Below are positions 1 to 7,123 of a stretch of DNA of 7,123 nucleotides, piece after piece. Numbering within the stretch: the stretch's first letter is position 1; every line of letters begins with the position of its first letter. The notes under the pieces were generated by a model. The model had not been told where the DNA came from, searched no databases, and was given only the letters and a program-made list of their open reading frames with translations. The stretch comes from Bryobacterales bacterium (GTDB taxonomy: Bacteria; Acidobacteriota; Terriglobia; Bryobacterales; Bryobacteraceae), in contig PLMF01000253.1 in assembly GCA_003142355.1 (NCBI GenBank), positions 13,866 to 20,988 on the forward strand, written 5' to 3'. The position numbers were made by a program, and so were the translations under genes.

Positions 1-26
1 GAAGCTGATGTGATTCGACGCCACAC

Positions 27-1127
27 ATGAAGAAGCTTTTCCTTGTCCCGCTGCTTCTGGGGGGCTTGCTCCAGAACGCCGGCCTCACCGCCACGCAGGC
101 TAAGAAGACCACCCGCATACCGGCCAGGAAGAGTGTGGCGAAGCGGCCTCCGCCCGTGGATCCGACGGACGGCGATAACGTCGATGGCGACGATCTCACC
201 ATCCGCCGGGCGGCCGTCGCGGGGCTCGGCCCTCAAAGCGGCAGCGTGGTGGTAGTGGACCCCGCTACCGGGCGCGTCCTCACCATGGTCAACCAGAAGC
301 TGGGTCTGAAGACCGGCTTCACGCCCTGCTCGACGATCAAACTGGTGGCGGGGCTGGCGGCGCTGAGCGAGCACATCGTCGACCGCGATACCTCCATCTT
401 CGTCGCCCGGCACGTCGCCTTCAACCTCACCAACGCCATCGCCAAGTCCAACAACCAGTACTTCCACATCCTGGGCACGCGGCTTGGCTTCGAGCGCGTC
501 ACGCGCTACGCACAGATGCTGGGCCTGAGCGAAAAGGCCGGCCTCGAGATCCCCGGCGAGCAGCCCGGCGTTCTGCCGCCGGAGCCTCCCAAGAATGGCG
601 GCGTGGGCATGATGACCAGCTTTGGCGAGGGCATTACCATTACGCCCCTGGAGCTGGCCGCGCTGCTCTCCGCCATCGCCAATGGCGGCACGCTCTACTA
701 CCTGCAATACCCGCGCACGCAGGTGGAAATCGATCAGTTCGCGCCCAGGGTCAAGCGCCCGCTCGAACTGGCCCCCAACGGCATTCCCGATATCAGGATG
801 GGAATGCGCGCGGCGGTCGATTACGGCACTGCCAGGCGCGCCGGCTACGATCCGAGCGAGCCCATCCTCGGCAAGACCGGCACCTGCACCGATTTCCGCA
901 TGGCCAGCCACATGGGATGGTTCGGCTCCTTCAACGATGTCGGGCATCATCAGTTGGTGGTCGTGGTTATGCTGGCCGGCAGCCGATCCTTCAGCGGGCC
1001 TGTGGCGGCCGGTGTGGCCGGAGCCATCTATCGCAGTCTCTCCGAACAGCGCTACTTCGCGGCCGATACCGGCCAGAAGCCGGGCTTTCCGGAGATCATC
1101 GGCACCAGCCCGTGCTGCTCGCGTTGA
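27..1127 (+). CDS. Exported penicillin-binding transpeptidase-domain protein (serine acyl-enzyme family)
   Basis: The 366-residue protein carries the three active-site motifs of the penicillin-binding protein/serine beta-lactamase fold: STIK at residues 102-105 (nucleophile S102, K105), SNN at 141-143, and KTG at 283-285. The segment SFGEGITITPLELA (198-211) matches the conserved stretch of PBP2/FtsI-type transpeptidases. Residues 1-25 look like a Sec signal peptide: KK, then a hydrophobic core, then a TQA|K cleavage site. A Lys/Arg/Pro-rich linker follows to about residue 45. The family cross-links peptidoglycan or hydrolyses beta-lactams in the periplasm. There is no N-terminal dimerisation domain and no glycosyltransferase, so this is a catalytic domain alone, about half the length of a typical PBP2 or FtsI. 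The ATG at 27 is preceded by an in-frame TGA at 6-8, which fixes the start region, but no Shine-Dalgarno is visible. The C-terminus ends in an unusual Cys pair (363-364). Whether it is a transpeptidase or a class D-like beta-lactamase cannot be decided here. Confidence 0.85.
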   Translation: MKKLFLVPLLLGGLLQNAGLTATQAKKTTRIPARKSVAKRPPPVDPTDGDNVDGDDLTIRRAAVAGLGPQSGSVVVVDPATGRVLTMVNQKLGLKTGFTPCSTIKLVAGLAALSEHIVDRDTSIFVARHVAFNLTNAIAKSNNQYFHILGTRLGFERVTRYAQMLGLSEKAGLEIPGEQPGVLPPEPPKNGGVGMMTSFGEGITITPLELAALLSAIANGGTLYYLQYPRTQVEIDQFAPRVKRPLELAPNGIPDIRMGMRAAVDYGTARRAGYDPSEPILGKTGTCTDFRMASHMGWFGSFNDVGHHQLVVVVMLAGSRSFSGPVAAGVAGAIYRSLSEQRYFAADTGQKPGFPEIIGTSPCCSR

Positions 1128-1163
1128 ACAGCAGTTGGCAGGCGGCACCGCCCGCCCCACCTG
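1128..1163. other. Convergent intergenic gap, no clear terminator
   Basis: These 36 nt separate the stop codons of two convergent genes. A weak inverted repeat is visible: GGCGG at 1141-1145 and CCGCC at 1152-1156, with a 6-nt loop. No T-tract follows on either strand, so I do not call it an intrinsic terminator. Confidence 0.3.
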
Positions 1164-1445
1164 TCAACCCGCTGCTCCCCGATACTTGTCGCTGCATTCC
1201 TTGGAGCAGAAGTAGAAGACCTCTCCGTTCACTGTCCGCGTGATGCTGGCAGTGGTCGAGACATACGTGCCGCACACCGGGTCCTTTTTGAGTTCCCCTC
1301 CGGAGCGCACCACGGGCGGTTGCTTGGCCGCGCTCTGCGGCGCGACAGCGGAGCGGAAACCCTCGACGATGCTCCTGAGGATTGCTCTCACCAGCCAGAA
1401 AAGCAAAACGGGGAGGACAATGAATCGAAAGAAGAGCCGGATCAT
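1164..1445 (-). CDS. Small membrane-anchored YHS-domain protein
   Basis: The 93-residue protein has one hydrophobic N-terminal segment (about residues 4-24), a polar linker, and a C-terminal YHS-type motif. That motif runs from DPVCGTYV (55-62) to VFYFCSKEC (76-84), giving cysteines 58, 80 and 84. YHS/TRASH-like modules with this DPVCG...FCS..C pattern usually bind metal and occur in heavy-metal ATPases and small companion proteins. Metal binding here is inferred. The protein probably sits in the inner membrane with a small soluble metal site. It lies 45 nt downstream of the TPR gene on the same strand and in the same frame, so co-transcription is likely. No Shine-Dalgarno can be placed before the ATG: the usual position is taken by the 3' arm of a perfect GC hairpin. 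The frame is closed by TAA at 1490-1488, and no ATG lies between that stop and the chosen start. Confidence 0.75.
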   Translation of the reverse strand: MIRLFFRFIVLPVLLFWLVRAILRSIVEGFRSAVAPQSAAKQPPVVRSGGELKKDPVCGTYVSTTASITRTVNGEVFYFCSKECSDKYRGAAG

Positions 1446-1450
1446 GGAAT

Positions 1451-1478
1451 CGGGGCGGGACGCGGTGCTCCCGCCCCG
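1451..1478 (-). other. Perfect 10-bp GC hairpin between TPR and YHS genes
   Basis: CGGGGCGGGA (1451-1460) and TCCCGCCCCG (1469-1478) are exact reverse complements around an 8-nt loop. On the minus strand the structure begins 12 nt after the TPR-gene stop and ends 5 nt before the YHS ATG. The following bases (ATTCC ATG) are not U-rich, so it does not fit a classical intrinsic terminator for the TPR gene. It covers the place where the YHS ribosome binding site should be. Plausible roles are 3'-end protection of the TPR mRNA, partial attenuation, or translational control of the YHS gene. The structure is seen directly; the role is inferred. Confidence 0.6.
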
Positions 1479-1490
1479 GACTCTAGGTTA

Positions 1491-2648
1491 CTACTTCTTC
1501 TTCTTAGGAGCCTCTTTGGCGTTGGGGTTCCGATAGGAAACGTCCACGCTGGCGCTGAGGGTGGTCAGCATGTCCTTGGCCGCTTGCGCAAACTGGCCGG
1601 TGGGAGCCAGTTCGAGGTACTTCTGGAGTGCCTCCACGGTCCCGGGAACCGGCGTCACCTTGCCATCGGCCCCATATGACGCCTTGGAAACCAAGGAGAC
1701 GCCATATTGATAATAGGCCTCGGAGTACTTCGGATCGGCAGCGATGGCCTTTTGGAACGCCTCGACGGCGGCATCGCCCTGATTGGCATTGGTCATCACG
1801 GCGCCGAGGTTGTAGTAATACTTGCCGGCATTGGTCGGGTCGAGTTGCGCGGCCTTGGTCAACTCGGCCTGAGCCTCGGGGATCTTCTTGGCTTGCACCA
1901 GCGCCAGGGCGTAGTTGTTGTGGGTGGCGGCGTCTTCGGGCTTCAACTCGATGGCCTTGGCGTAAGCAGCCAGGCCCTTGGTGGCGGCGTCGTCGAACTC
2001 CGCACCGGTCTTGGTGCTGGCCAGCTTCATGTACGCGTCCGCCAGGTTGGCCCAAACGGCCAGTTCCATGGGACCGATCTCGCTGGCTTTGATCAAGGCT
2101 TGAACCGCCTGGTCGTACTGCTTGTCGGCGATAGCCGTCATGCCGACGTTGAAGGCGTCGTTCAACTCCTTGTGCTGTTTCAACTGTCCTTCCCGCTCCT
2201 TGAGGGTCTTCTCCAACGCGGCCTTCTCGGCGGCGCTCATGCCGCGCTCCATGTCCTTGGTCAACTGGCCACCGGCGGCGGCCTGCTGCATGGCGGCCTG
2301 AGCCGCATCGCGGGACCTCTTGGAAGCCTGAAGGTCGAAAGAAACATTGGTGGGATCGCCCAACCGCGACCTCACGCCCTTGGTCTGATCAACGTCTTTG
2401 CCGTCCACTTCTATCGTGACGTTATAATTGCCCAGCGGCAAACCGTTGTAGAAGTAGTGCCCTTTCTTGTCGGTCTTGGTCTTGTAGTGTGCGGTAATGT
2501 CGTAGCGATCGATCTTCACCACGGCGCCCACAAGCGGCTTCCCGTCGTCACCCTTCACGTCTCCTTCGATGGCCGTAATCTGGGCCAGCGCAGTGAAACC
2601 AAAGAACAGGAGCCCGGCGGTCGCCAGGATCAGGTTGCGGAACTTCAT
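1491..2648 (-). CDS. Exported protein with carboxypeptidase-regulatory-like domain and TPR repeats
   Basis: The 385-residue protein starts with a clear signal peptide (residues 1-22, hydrophobic core, ALA|Q cleavage). Residues about 25-107 have the pattern of a carboxypeptidase regulatory-like beta-sandwich: EGDVKGDDGKPLVGAVVKI, then TKTDKKGHYFYNGLPLGNYNVTIE. Next comes an Ala/Gln/Lys/Glu-rich, probably coiled-coil segment (about 110-165). At least four TPR-like helical pairs follow (about 168-350), seen in repeats such as AAYAKAIELKPEDAATHNNYALAL and AVEAFQKAIAADPKYSEAYYQYG. The tail ends in four lysines, then TAG immediately followed in frame by TAA. The role is probably a periplasmic or surface scaffold; no catalytic motif is seen. 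A strong Shine-Dalgarno, GGAGG (2657-2653), lies 4 nt before the ATG and supports the start. The gene lies 89 nt after the stop of the small TTG-started gene and 45 nt before the YHS gene on the same strand. The partner is unknown. Confidence 0.85.
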   Translation of the reverse strand: MKFRNLILATAGLLFFGFTALAQITAIEGDVKGDDGKPLVGAVVKIDRYDITAHYKTKTDKKGHYFYNGLPLGNYNVTIEVDGKDVDQTKGVRSRLGDPTNVSFDLQASKRSRDAAQAAMQQAAAGGQLTKDMERGMSAAEKAALEKTLKEREGQLKQHKELNDAFNVGMTAIADKQYDQAVQALIKASEIGPMELAVWANLADAYMKLASTKTGAEFDDAATKGLAAYAKAIELKPEDAATHNNYALALVQAKKIPEAQAELTKAAQLDPTNAGKYYYNLGAVMTNANQGDAAVEAFQKAIAADPKYSEAYYQYGVSLVSKASYGADGKVTPVPGTVEALQKYLELAPTGQFAQAAKDMLTTLSASVDVSYRNPNAKEAPKKKK

Positions 2649-2652
2649 AAAA

Positions 2653-2657
2653 CCTCC
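2653..2657 (-). promoter_or_regulatory. Ribosome binding site of the TPR gene
   Basis: The minus strand reads GGAGG, then TTTT, then ATG. This is the clearest Shine-Dalgarno in the window and fixes the start of the exported TPR protein at 2648. Confidence 0.8.
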
Positions 2658-2670
2658 AACTTGAGACTCG

Positions 2671-2696
2671 ATTGTATTAAATACTAGTATACTGTA
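2671..2696 (-). promoter_or_regulatory. AT-rich island with palindrome, candidate promoter of the TPR gene
   Basis: This is a sharp AT-rich patch in GC-rich surroundings, 23 nt or more upstream of the TPR start. It contains a perfect 10-bp palindrome, ATACTAGTAT (2681-2690), overlapped by AGTATACT (2686-2693). On the minus strand two -10-like hexamers can be read: TATACT (2691-2686), which would give a leader of about 30 nt, and TACAAT (2676-2671). No matching -35 hexamer was found at 16-18 nt, so the promoter call is tentative. The palindrome could be an operator for a dimeric repressor. Confidence 0.35.
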
Positions 2697-2737
2697 TCTC
2701 GTTTTGCCGGTGTTCGCGACACGGAACGCGCGCTTTT

Positions 2738-3220
2738 TTACTCGTCGAACAACCCGATCTGCTCCTTGGGGACAGCCTTGGCCTTCCGCTTCTTCAGCGG
2801 ACTCCCCACCACGCCCAACACCTGGACGGACTCGACCGCGGCCCGTGGAATGAAAACCCGTTGCTGGTTGCTGTACGGATCCGGCGGAATCACGGTAAAC
2901 CCGTATGGCTCCAGTGGCAGCAGGTTGTTGGGCATGATTCCCTCCATCACCTCGCCGTCCCGGAACTTGAGGCTCACCCAGAGCCCTTCCATTTTCGGGC
3001 GGGTATTGAAGACCTGCCGCCCGGTTTCCCCGGAGTCCTCAAAATCGCGCACAAAAGAGATGGTCTTGATCTCCTCGTAGGGGACGGTCGAGACGTTGCC
3101 CTGGGCCGAAAGCAGATGCACTCCAGCCGGCTGGAGGTAGGAAGCCGGATTGACGTACCCGGCCAGCGGTTCCTTCTGGAATCGGCGGATGACCGCTTTT
3201 TTGGTGGTGGAACTGGCCAA
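2738..3220 (-). CDS. Conserved small protein with two similar beta-rich modules (possibly DUF6982-like)
   Basis: The protein has 160 residues, no signal peptide and no membrane segment, and is probably cytoplasmic. I recognise the C-terminal pattern (LKFRDGEVMEGIMPNN, then GFTVIPPDPYSNQQRVFIPRAAV) from uncharacterised acidobacterial proteins, possibly the family named DUF6982. That name is from memory and has not been checked. Two halves look alike: a basic F strand, a Gly turn, a hydrophobic strand, then a V-x-x-P strand and a final V/I helix or strand (residues 13-58 and 85-135). The tail is basic (KKRKAKAVPK, 143-152) and ends acidic. The start is TTG (3220-3218). It is preceded by GAGG (3230-3227) with a 6-nt spacer, upstream in-frame TAG codons close the frame, and the next in-frame Met is residue 77. 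The gene is divergent from xerD and stands first in the minus-strand block. Function is unknown; regulatory or nucleic-acid binding is a guess. Confidence 0.75.
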   Translation of the reverse strand: MASSTTKKAVIRRFQKEPLAGYVNPASYLQPAGVHLLSAQGNVSTVPYEEIKTISFVRDFEDSGETGRQVFNTRPKMEGLWVSLKFRDGEVMEGIMPNNLLPLEPYGFTVIPPDPYSNQQRVFIPRAAVESVQVLGVVGSPLKKRKAKAVPKEQIGLFDE

Positions 3221-3283
3221 ATCTTGCCTCTTTTGCTAGAACTATGTATCAAACATTTCGGCGCTTATTGTATCATTGGCACG
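3221..3283. promoter_or_regulatory. Divergent intergenic region between the TTG-started gene and xerD
   Basis: This 63-nt region is AT-rich relative to its surroundings and must hold the start signals for two divergent genes. On the plus strand TATCAT (3271-3276) resembles a -10 hexamer 7 nt before the xerD ATG. Transcription from it would be nearly leaderless, which would fit the missing xerD Shine-Dalgarno. On the minus strand GATACA (3250-3245) is a weak -10 candidate. No convincing -35 element was found for either, so these are low-confidence readings. Confidence 0.3.
3227..3230 (-). promoter_or_regulatory. Shine-Dalgarno supporting a TTG start
   Basis: The minus strand reads AAAAGAGG, then six bases (CAAGAT), then TTG. 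In-frame TAG codons lie just upstream and there is no in-frame ATG until codon 77. The site therefore decides the start of the 160-residue protein. Confidence 0.6.
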
Positions 3284-4192
3284 ATGTCTGGAGTGCCGAA
3301 CGCAAATTCAGCCCGCTTCCGCAACCAGATGACCGCATTTCTGAACTTCTGCCGTCTGGAAAACGGCCTCTCCGCCAACTCATTGGAAGCCTATGCCACT
3401 GATCTTTCAAGGTTTAGTACCTTTTTAGGCGAGGATGCGGCGCTACCCGGTACGGAAACGCTCCGCCATTATCTGGATCATTTATACCAATCTGGTTTGA
3501 GCAGCCGGTCCATCGCCAGACATCTTACCACTCTGAGAAACTTTTACGGTTTCCTGCTGAGGGAAGGGCTCGTGGAGTCTGACCCGACGGAGCACCTGCG
3601 CACGCCGAAGCAATGGCAGACAATTCCTAAGTTCCTGAATTTAGAGGAGATCAACAGAATTATCGCGACTCCCGACAGTTCCCGCCCCACGGGTCTGCGG
3701 GACCGCGCGATGCTGGAATTGCTTTACGCCACCGGTCTGAGGGTCTCGGAGTTGTGCCGACTGGGGGTCGGCGACGTGAACCTGGACCTTGGGGTTCTGC
3801 GTACTACCGGCAAGGGTAATAAGCAGCGTCTGGTGCCAGTCGGGAAGGATGCCGTCCGCGCCGTCGAGGATTATCTCGCCAACGGCCGCGGCACTGTGCT
3901 CAAGGGCCGGGCCAGCCGATACCTATTCATAACCGCGCGCGGCGGTTGCCTCACCCGCCAAGCGTTTTGGAAGCTGCTGGCCGGATACGGCCGGAAAGCA
4001 GGGATATTCCATGGGCTTTCGCCCCATGTGCTTCGTCACAGCTTCGCCACCCACCTGCTGGAGGGTGGGGCCGACCTGCGTAGTGTGCAGGTCATGCTGG
4101 GGCACGCCGACATCTCGACCACCCAGATTTATACGCATGTCATGCGGTCGAGGCTTCGGGACACTGTAGAGAAACACCACCCGCGAGCCTGA
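3284..4192 (+). CDS. xerD: Site-specific tyrosine recombinase, XerD type
   Basis: The 302-residue protein has the full tyrosine recombinase catalytic set: R153 in TGLRVSEL, K177 in TGKGNKQR, H248 and R251 in SPHVLRHSFATH, H274 in LGHADISTT, and nucleophile Y283 in QIYTHV. Residues about 12-105 form the SAM-like core-binding domain (FLNFCRLENGLSANSLEAY). Length, the segment GLRDRAMLELLYATGLRVSEL and the C-terminal HHPRA favour XerD over XerC or phage integrases. XerC and XerD resolve chromosome dimers at dif near the terminus with FtsK; here that role is inferred from the family. The reading frame is open far upstream (to 2861), but that part is antisense to another gene and lacks recombinase sequence, so the ATG at 3284 is chosen. 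No clear Shine-Dalgarno precedes it. The nucleotidyltransferase gene follows after 16 nt, so an operon is likely. No integrase-type context (tRNA, att repeats) is seen. Confidence 0.92.
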   Translation: MSGVPNANSARFRNQMTAFLNFCRLENGLSANSLEAYATDLSRFSTFLGEDAALPGTETLRHYLDHLYQSGLSSRSIARHLTTLRNFYGFLLREGLVESDPTEHLRTPKQWQTIPKFLNLEEINRIIATPDSSRPTGLRDRAMLELLYATGLRVSELCRLGVGDVNLDLGVLRTTGKGNKQRLVPVGKDAVRAVEDYLANGRGTVLKGRASRYLFITARGGCLTRQAFWKLLAGYGRKAGIFHGLSPHVLRHSFATHLLEGGADLRSVQVMLGHADISTTQIYTHVMRSRLRDTVEKHHPRA

Positions 4193-7123
4193 GCGGAGAC
4201 CCGATGCGATGAGCGATTACATTTACATGCTGGAAAGCCACCTGAGTCCGGATCAGAACCGGGTGGTAGAAGACGTGCAAACGGCTGCTGGACAGGCCAA
4301 TGTCAACTTGTTCCTGACGGGTGGCGCGATGCGGGACATGCTGGCCGGATTCCGCATCCGCGACCTGGACTTCGCCGTGGAAGGCAACGCGCTAAAGGTG
4401 GCGAAAGCCCTCTGCGAAACTGCCGGCGCCAAGACGGTGCTGGAGGATGACAACCGAAAGAGCGCGGAACTGGTGTTCCCCACTGGCGTCACGGCGCAGG
4501 TTGCCATGTCGCGGCAGGAGAAATCCGCGCGCGCGGGAGGCAAGCCGCAGGTGACCCCGGCCACCATCCAAGAGGACCTCAGGGGCCGCGACTTTACGTG
4601 CAACGCCATCGCGCTGTCGCTCAACAAGGCTTCGCGCGGACTTCTGCTCGACCCAATGAACGGGCTGGCGGATATCGAGCGTCACGAGCTTCGCGCGGCT
4701 ACCGCGTACGGCTTTTACGACGATCCGTCCCGGCTGCTGCGCCTGATTCGGTTCCGTGTGCGCCTGGGCTTCACGGTGGAGGAGCGCACGCAGATGCAGG
4801 TGGCCAACGCGCGCGAAGCGGGAGTGGAGAAGACGATTTCGCCGCGGGCCTTGGCCGAGGAACTCAGACGCATCGGCGCCGAAGACAATCCCGCCGATAT
4901 TCTGCGGGCGCTGGGTGAGGCCGGCCTGCTGACGCTGTTCTCGCCGGCTCTGGCCGGTCCCAAGATCAACCTGCCCGGCATCACCAGGTTTGAAAGGATC
5001 AGCCACCTGCTGCCCGACGATGCCCGTTCGCGCACGGCGCGTCTGGGACCGTTCCTGTGGGCGCTCACCGAGAGGCTTACGCCCAAGGAGAAGCAGGCCC
5101 TGATCGCGAGCACGGATATGCCCAAGACGCAGGTGGATGCGTGGCAGAAGCTGGAAGCTCGCGCCAAGAAACTGGAGACGGCGCTACGTGCGGCGCGCAT
5201 CAAGAAGGCCTCGCAGGTGTACCACCTGGTCTGCCCGGCGGCGCCGGACGAGGTGTTATTTCTGCTGTACCATTCGGCCCTCAAGCCGGTACAGGAGCGG
5301 CTGCGGAACTACTACCAGAAATATCTGCCCGCGATTCAGGAGATCACGGCGGAAGAGTGGGCCGCGTTGGAAGGCAAGCCGGGGACGCCGCGCCAGCACA
5401 AAGCGCGCGAGGAGTTCATCGCCAACCGCCTGGACCGCCGGCCGCCTCGCAAGCCGGCGACCGCGGAGACGCCGGGTCCCGAAGGCACGCCAAGCCCCGT
5501 GGGCGCGCCGGGCCCGGCAGTCGCACCGGTGGAAGCGGGCGTCGTCAGGCGGACGCGGTAGGGGAGCGGCAGGAGCGGGTCCAGGGGGACCGTCCCCAGA
5601 GGGGACCCCAGGACCGGGGGGTCCGCCCTACTGGAGGGTTGCCCTGCCGTTGAGGGCCGCCAGGAAAGGTTTGGAGGGCGTAGCGTAACTGCTGGCGGGC
5701 ATTCGCACGGTCCGGAACTCGTGCTGGATCATCCGGATGGCGATTGTGCCGCCCTCCGACCGCACAATTCGGCCCTGCACCACGAGTTGCATAGGGGTTA
5801 TGTTATGCAGCAGGGCCGGCCAGGAAATGGCTAACTCTACGTTGAATCCCTCGGGCAATGCCCGGCCGGATTCAAACCGGACGCCGCCGCTCGAGAGATC
5901 GAGGGTGCTGCCCCCCCCCGAATCCAGAACCTGTTTCCGGTGGAGCAGTTTCCACCGCAAGTCCAGCAGGGTCGGATAGCGCCGGTCGACGCGCCGCTCC
6001 CCCTCTATTTGTTCAGGTGCTTTGGTTTCTCGGTCCCAAGTGCTGCTGCAAGCCATAACGAGTCCATTATGCTTGCGGTCTGGCGGCAGTAACAGTAATG
6101 CTGGTACTTGAGCGGTACCTGAGAGCCTCACTCCCCGGGATGGTACTTCCGCTCGGTATGCCCCTCGAGTTGCGAGCGGTAGAAGTAAACCTCACGCAAG
6201 TTGCCGGTGGCGTATCGCATGGCTTCATCGTTGAAATGCGGGGAGGCGGGATGGCCGCTAACTCCCGCGGCCGTCACCGCCTTGGCCCGCACGGTCTGGC
6301 CGAACTCGACCACCGCCACGAAGCTGTTCCCGCTGGCGCCATACCACTTCTTGGTCCCTGGGTAGGCGCGCGCTCCGAATGACGCCAGCGAGCCCCACTG
6401 CGCGGATGTGAAGCCCACGGGAATACTCGGGCCGGCGTCGTCGAACCGCGGCGCGATATCGTCGTTCAGGCGCTGGAACCGATTGATGTCGCCCCAGGGG
6501 GTCTTCCAGGTCCCGAAATCGGCGGTCAGCCGGTCGGATGCCGCCGCCAGCGATTGCAGCGGTGCCTCGCCCCTCCGCCGCCGCATATCCTCGCCCCAGA
6601 AGACCGCCAGCGAGGTGGGGATGGAGTCCACTGCCCAGCGCAGGTCCCACTGGCGCAGCATGGCGATCTGTTCGGCGGTTTTCGCTTTCAGCGGATTGGA
6701 AGCGGGCGTCTGGTCCCACGCCTGAATCAGCGCCGGGATGGGCTTCTCAAACCAAGTGAGGTAGCTGTCGAACGCTGCCCGAATCAGCGAGTCGGGCGTG
6801 AAATCCTTGCGATTCTGGAGGACCCGGATGGCGTGCAGCCCGCGCGCCGATTCGCCGCCGGTCTCGACATAAGGCGGATAGTCTTCCTTCTTGGGGCTGC
6901 TCGGCCCAGCCGCCGACCAGGGCCAGTTGTTGGTGTTGTAGAGCCAGCCGCTCTGGGGGTTCAGCAGGTGCGGCGTCTCGTCCACCGAAAGAAGTCCCTG
7001 CCACTCCGTCGCCGGATTGCCGCCATCCACGGGCCTGGTCCAGTCGAAGCTGGTATCGCGCCGGGGGATGAAGTTGCCGTGAAAGTAGGCGATGTCGCCA
7101 TCGGCATCGGCGAAGATCGTATT

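Overview
The window is GC-rich, densely coding bacterial chromosome. Its gene content suggests an Acidobacteriota genome, probably of the Solibacter/Bryobacter kind: a stand-alone penicillin-binding transpeptidase domain, a secreted protein joining a carboxypeptidase-regulatory-like domain to TPRs, a small duplicated-module protein of a family I associate with this phylum, a PilZ protein and a penicillin-amidase-family acylase. This assignment is inferred from protein style, because no rRNA or other marker gene is present. I see no phage, transposon, CRISPR array, tRNA or toxin-antitoxin locus.

Layout. A plus-strand exported transpeptidase (27-1127) converges on a minus-strand block. In transcription order that block is a TTG-started small protein (3220-2738), an exported carboxypeptidase-regulatory/TPR protein (2648-1491) and a membrane-anchored YHS-domain protein (1445-1164). 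A perfect 10-bp GC hairpin fills most of the 45-nt gap between the last two. A 63-nt divergent region (3221-3283) separates this block from a plus-strand pair: a XerD-like tyrosine recombinase (3284-4192) followed after 16 nt by a class II tRNA nucleotidyltransferase/poly(A) polymerase (4209-5561). That pair converges on a second minus-strand pair. There, a penicillin-amidase-family acylase runs in from the right edge (7123-6128, 5' end outside the window) and is followed by a PilZ protein (about 6056-5628). The second convergent junction (5578-5635) holds a cluster of strongly self-complementary GC repeats.

Functionally, xerD and cca are housekeeping genes for chromosome-dimer resolution and tRNA 3'-end maturation. 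The transpeptidase and acylase are probably envelope or periplasmic enzymes. The PilZ protein is a candidate c-di-GMP receptor. The TPR and YHS proteins are probably envelope-associated with unknown partners. No stretch over 300 bases lacks a gene.

No clearly new multi-gene system is visible. The observations most worth checking are a run of nine G in the PilZ gene just before its ligand-binding motif, the apparent internal duplication in the small TTG-started protein, the palindrome cluster at 5578-5635, and the hairpin that leaves the YHS gene without a normal ribosome binding site.
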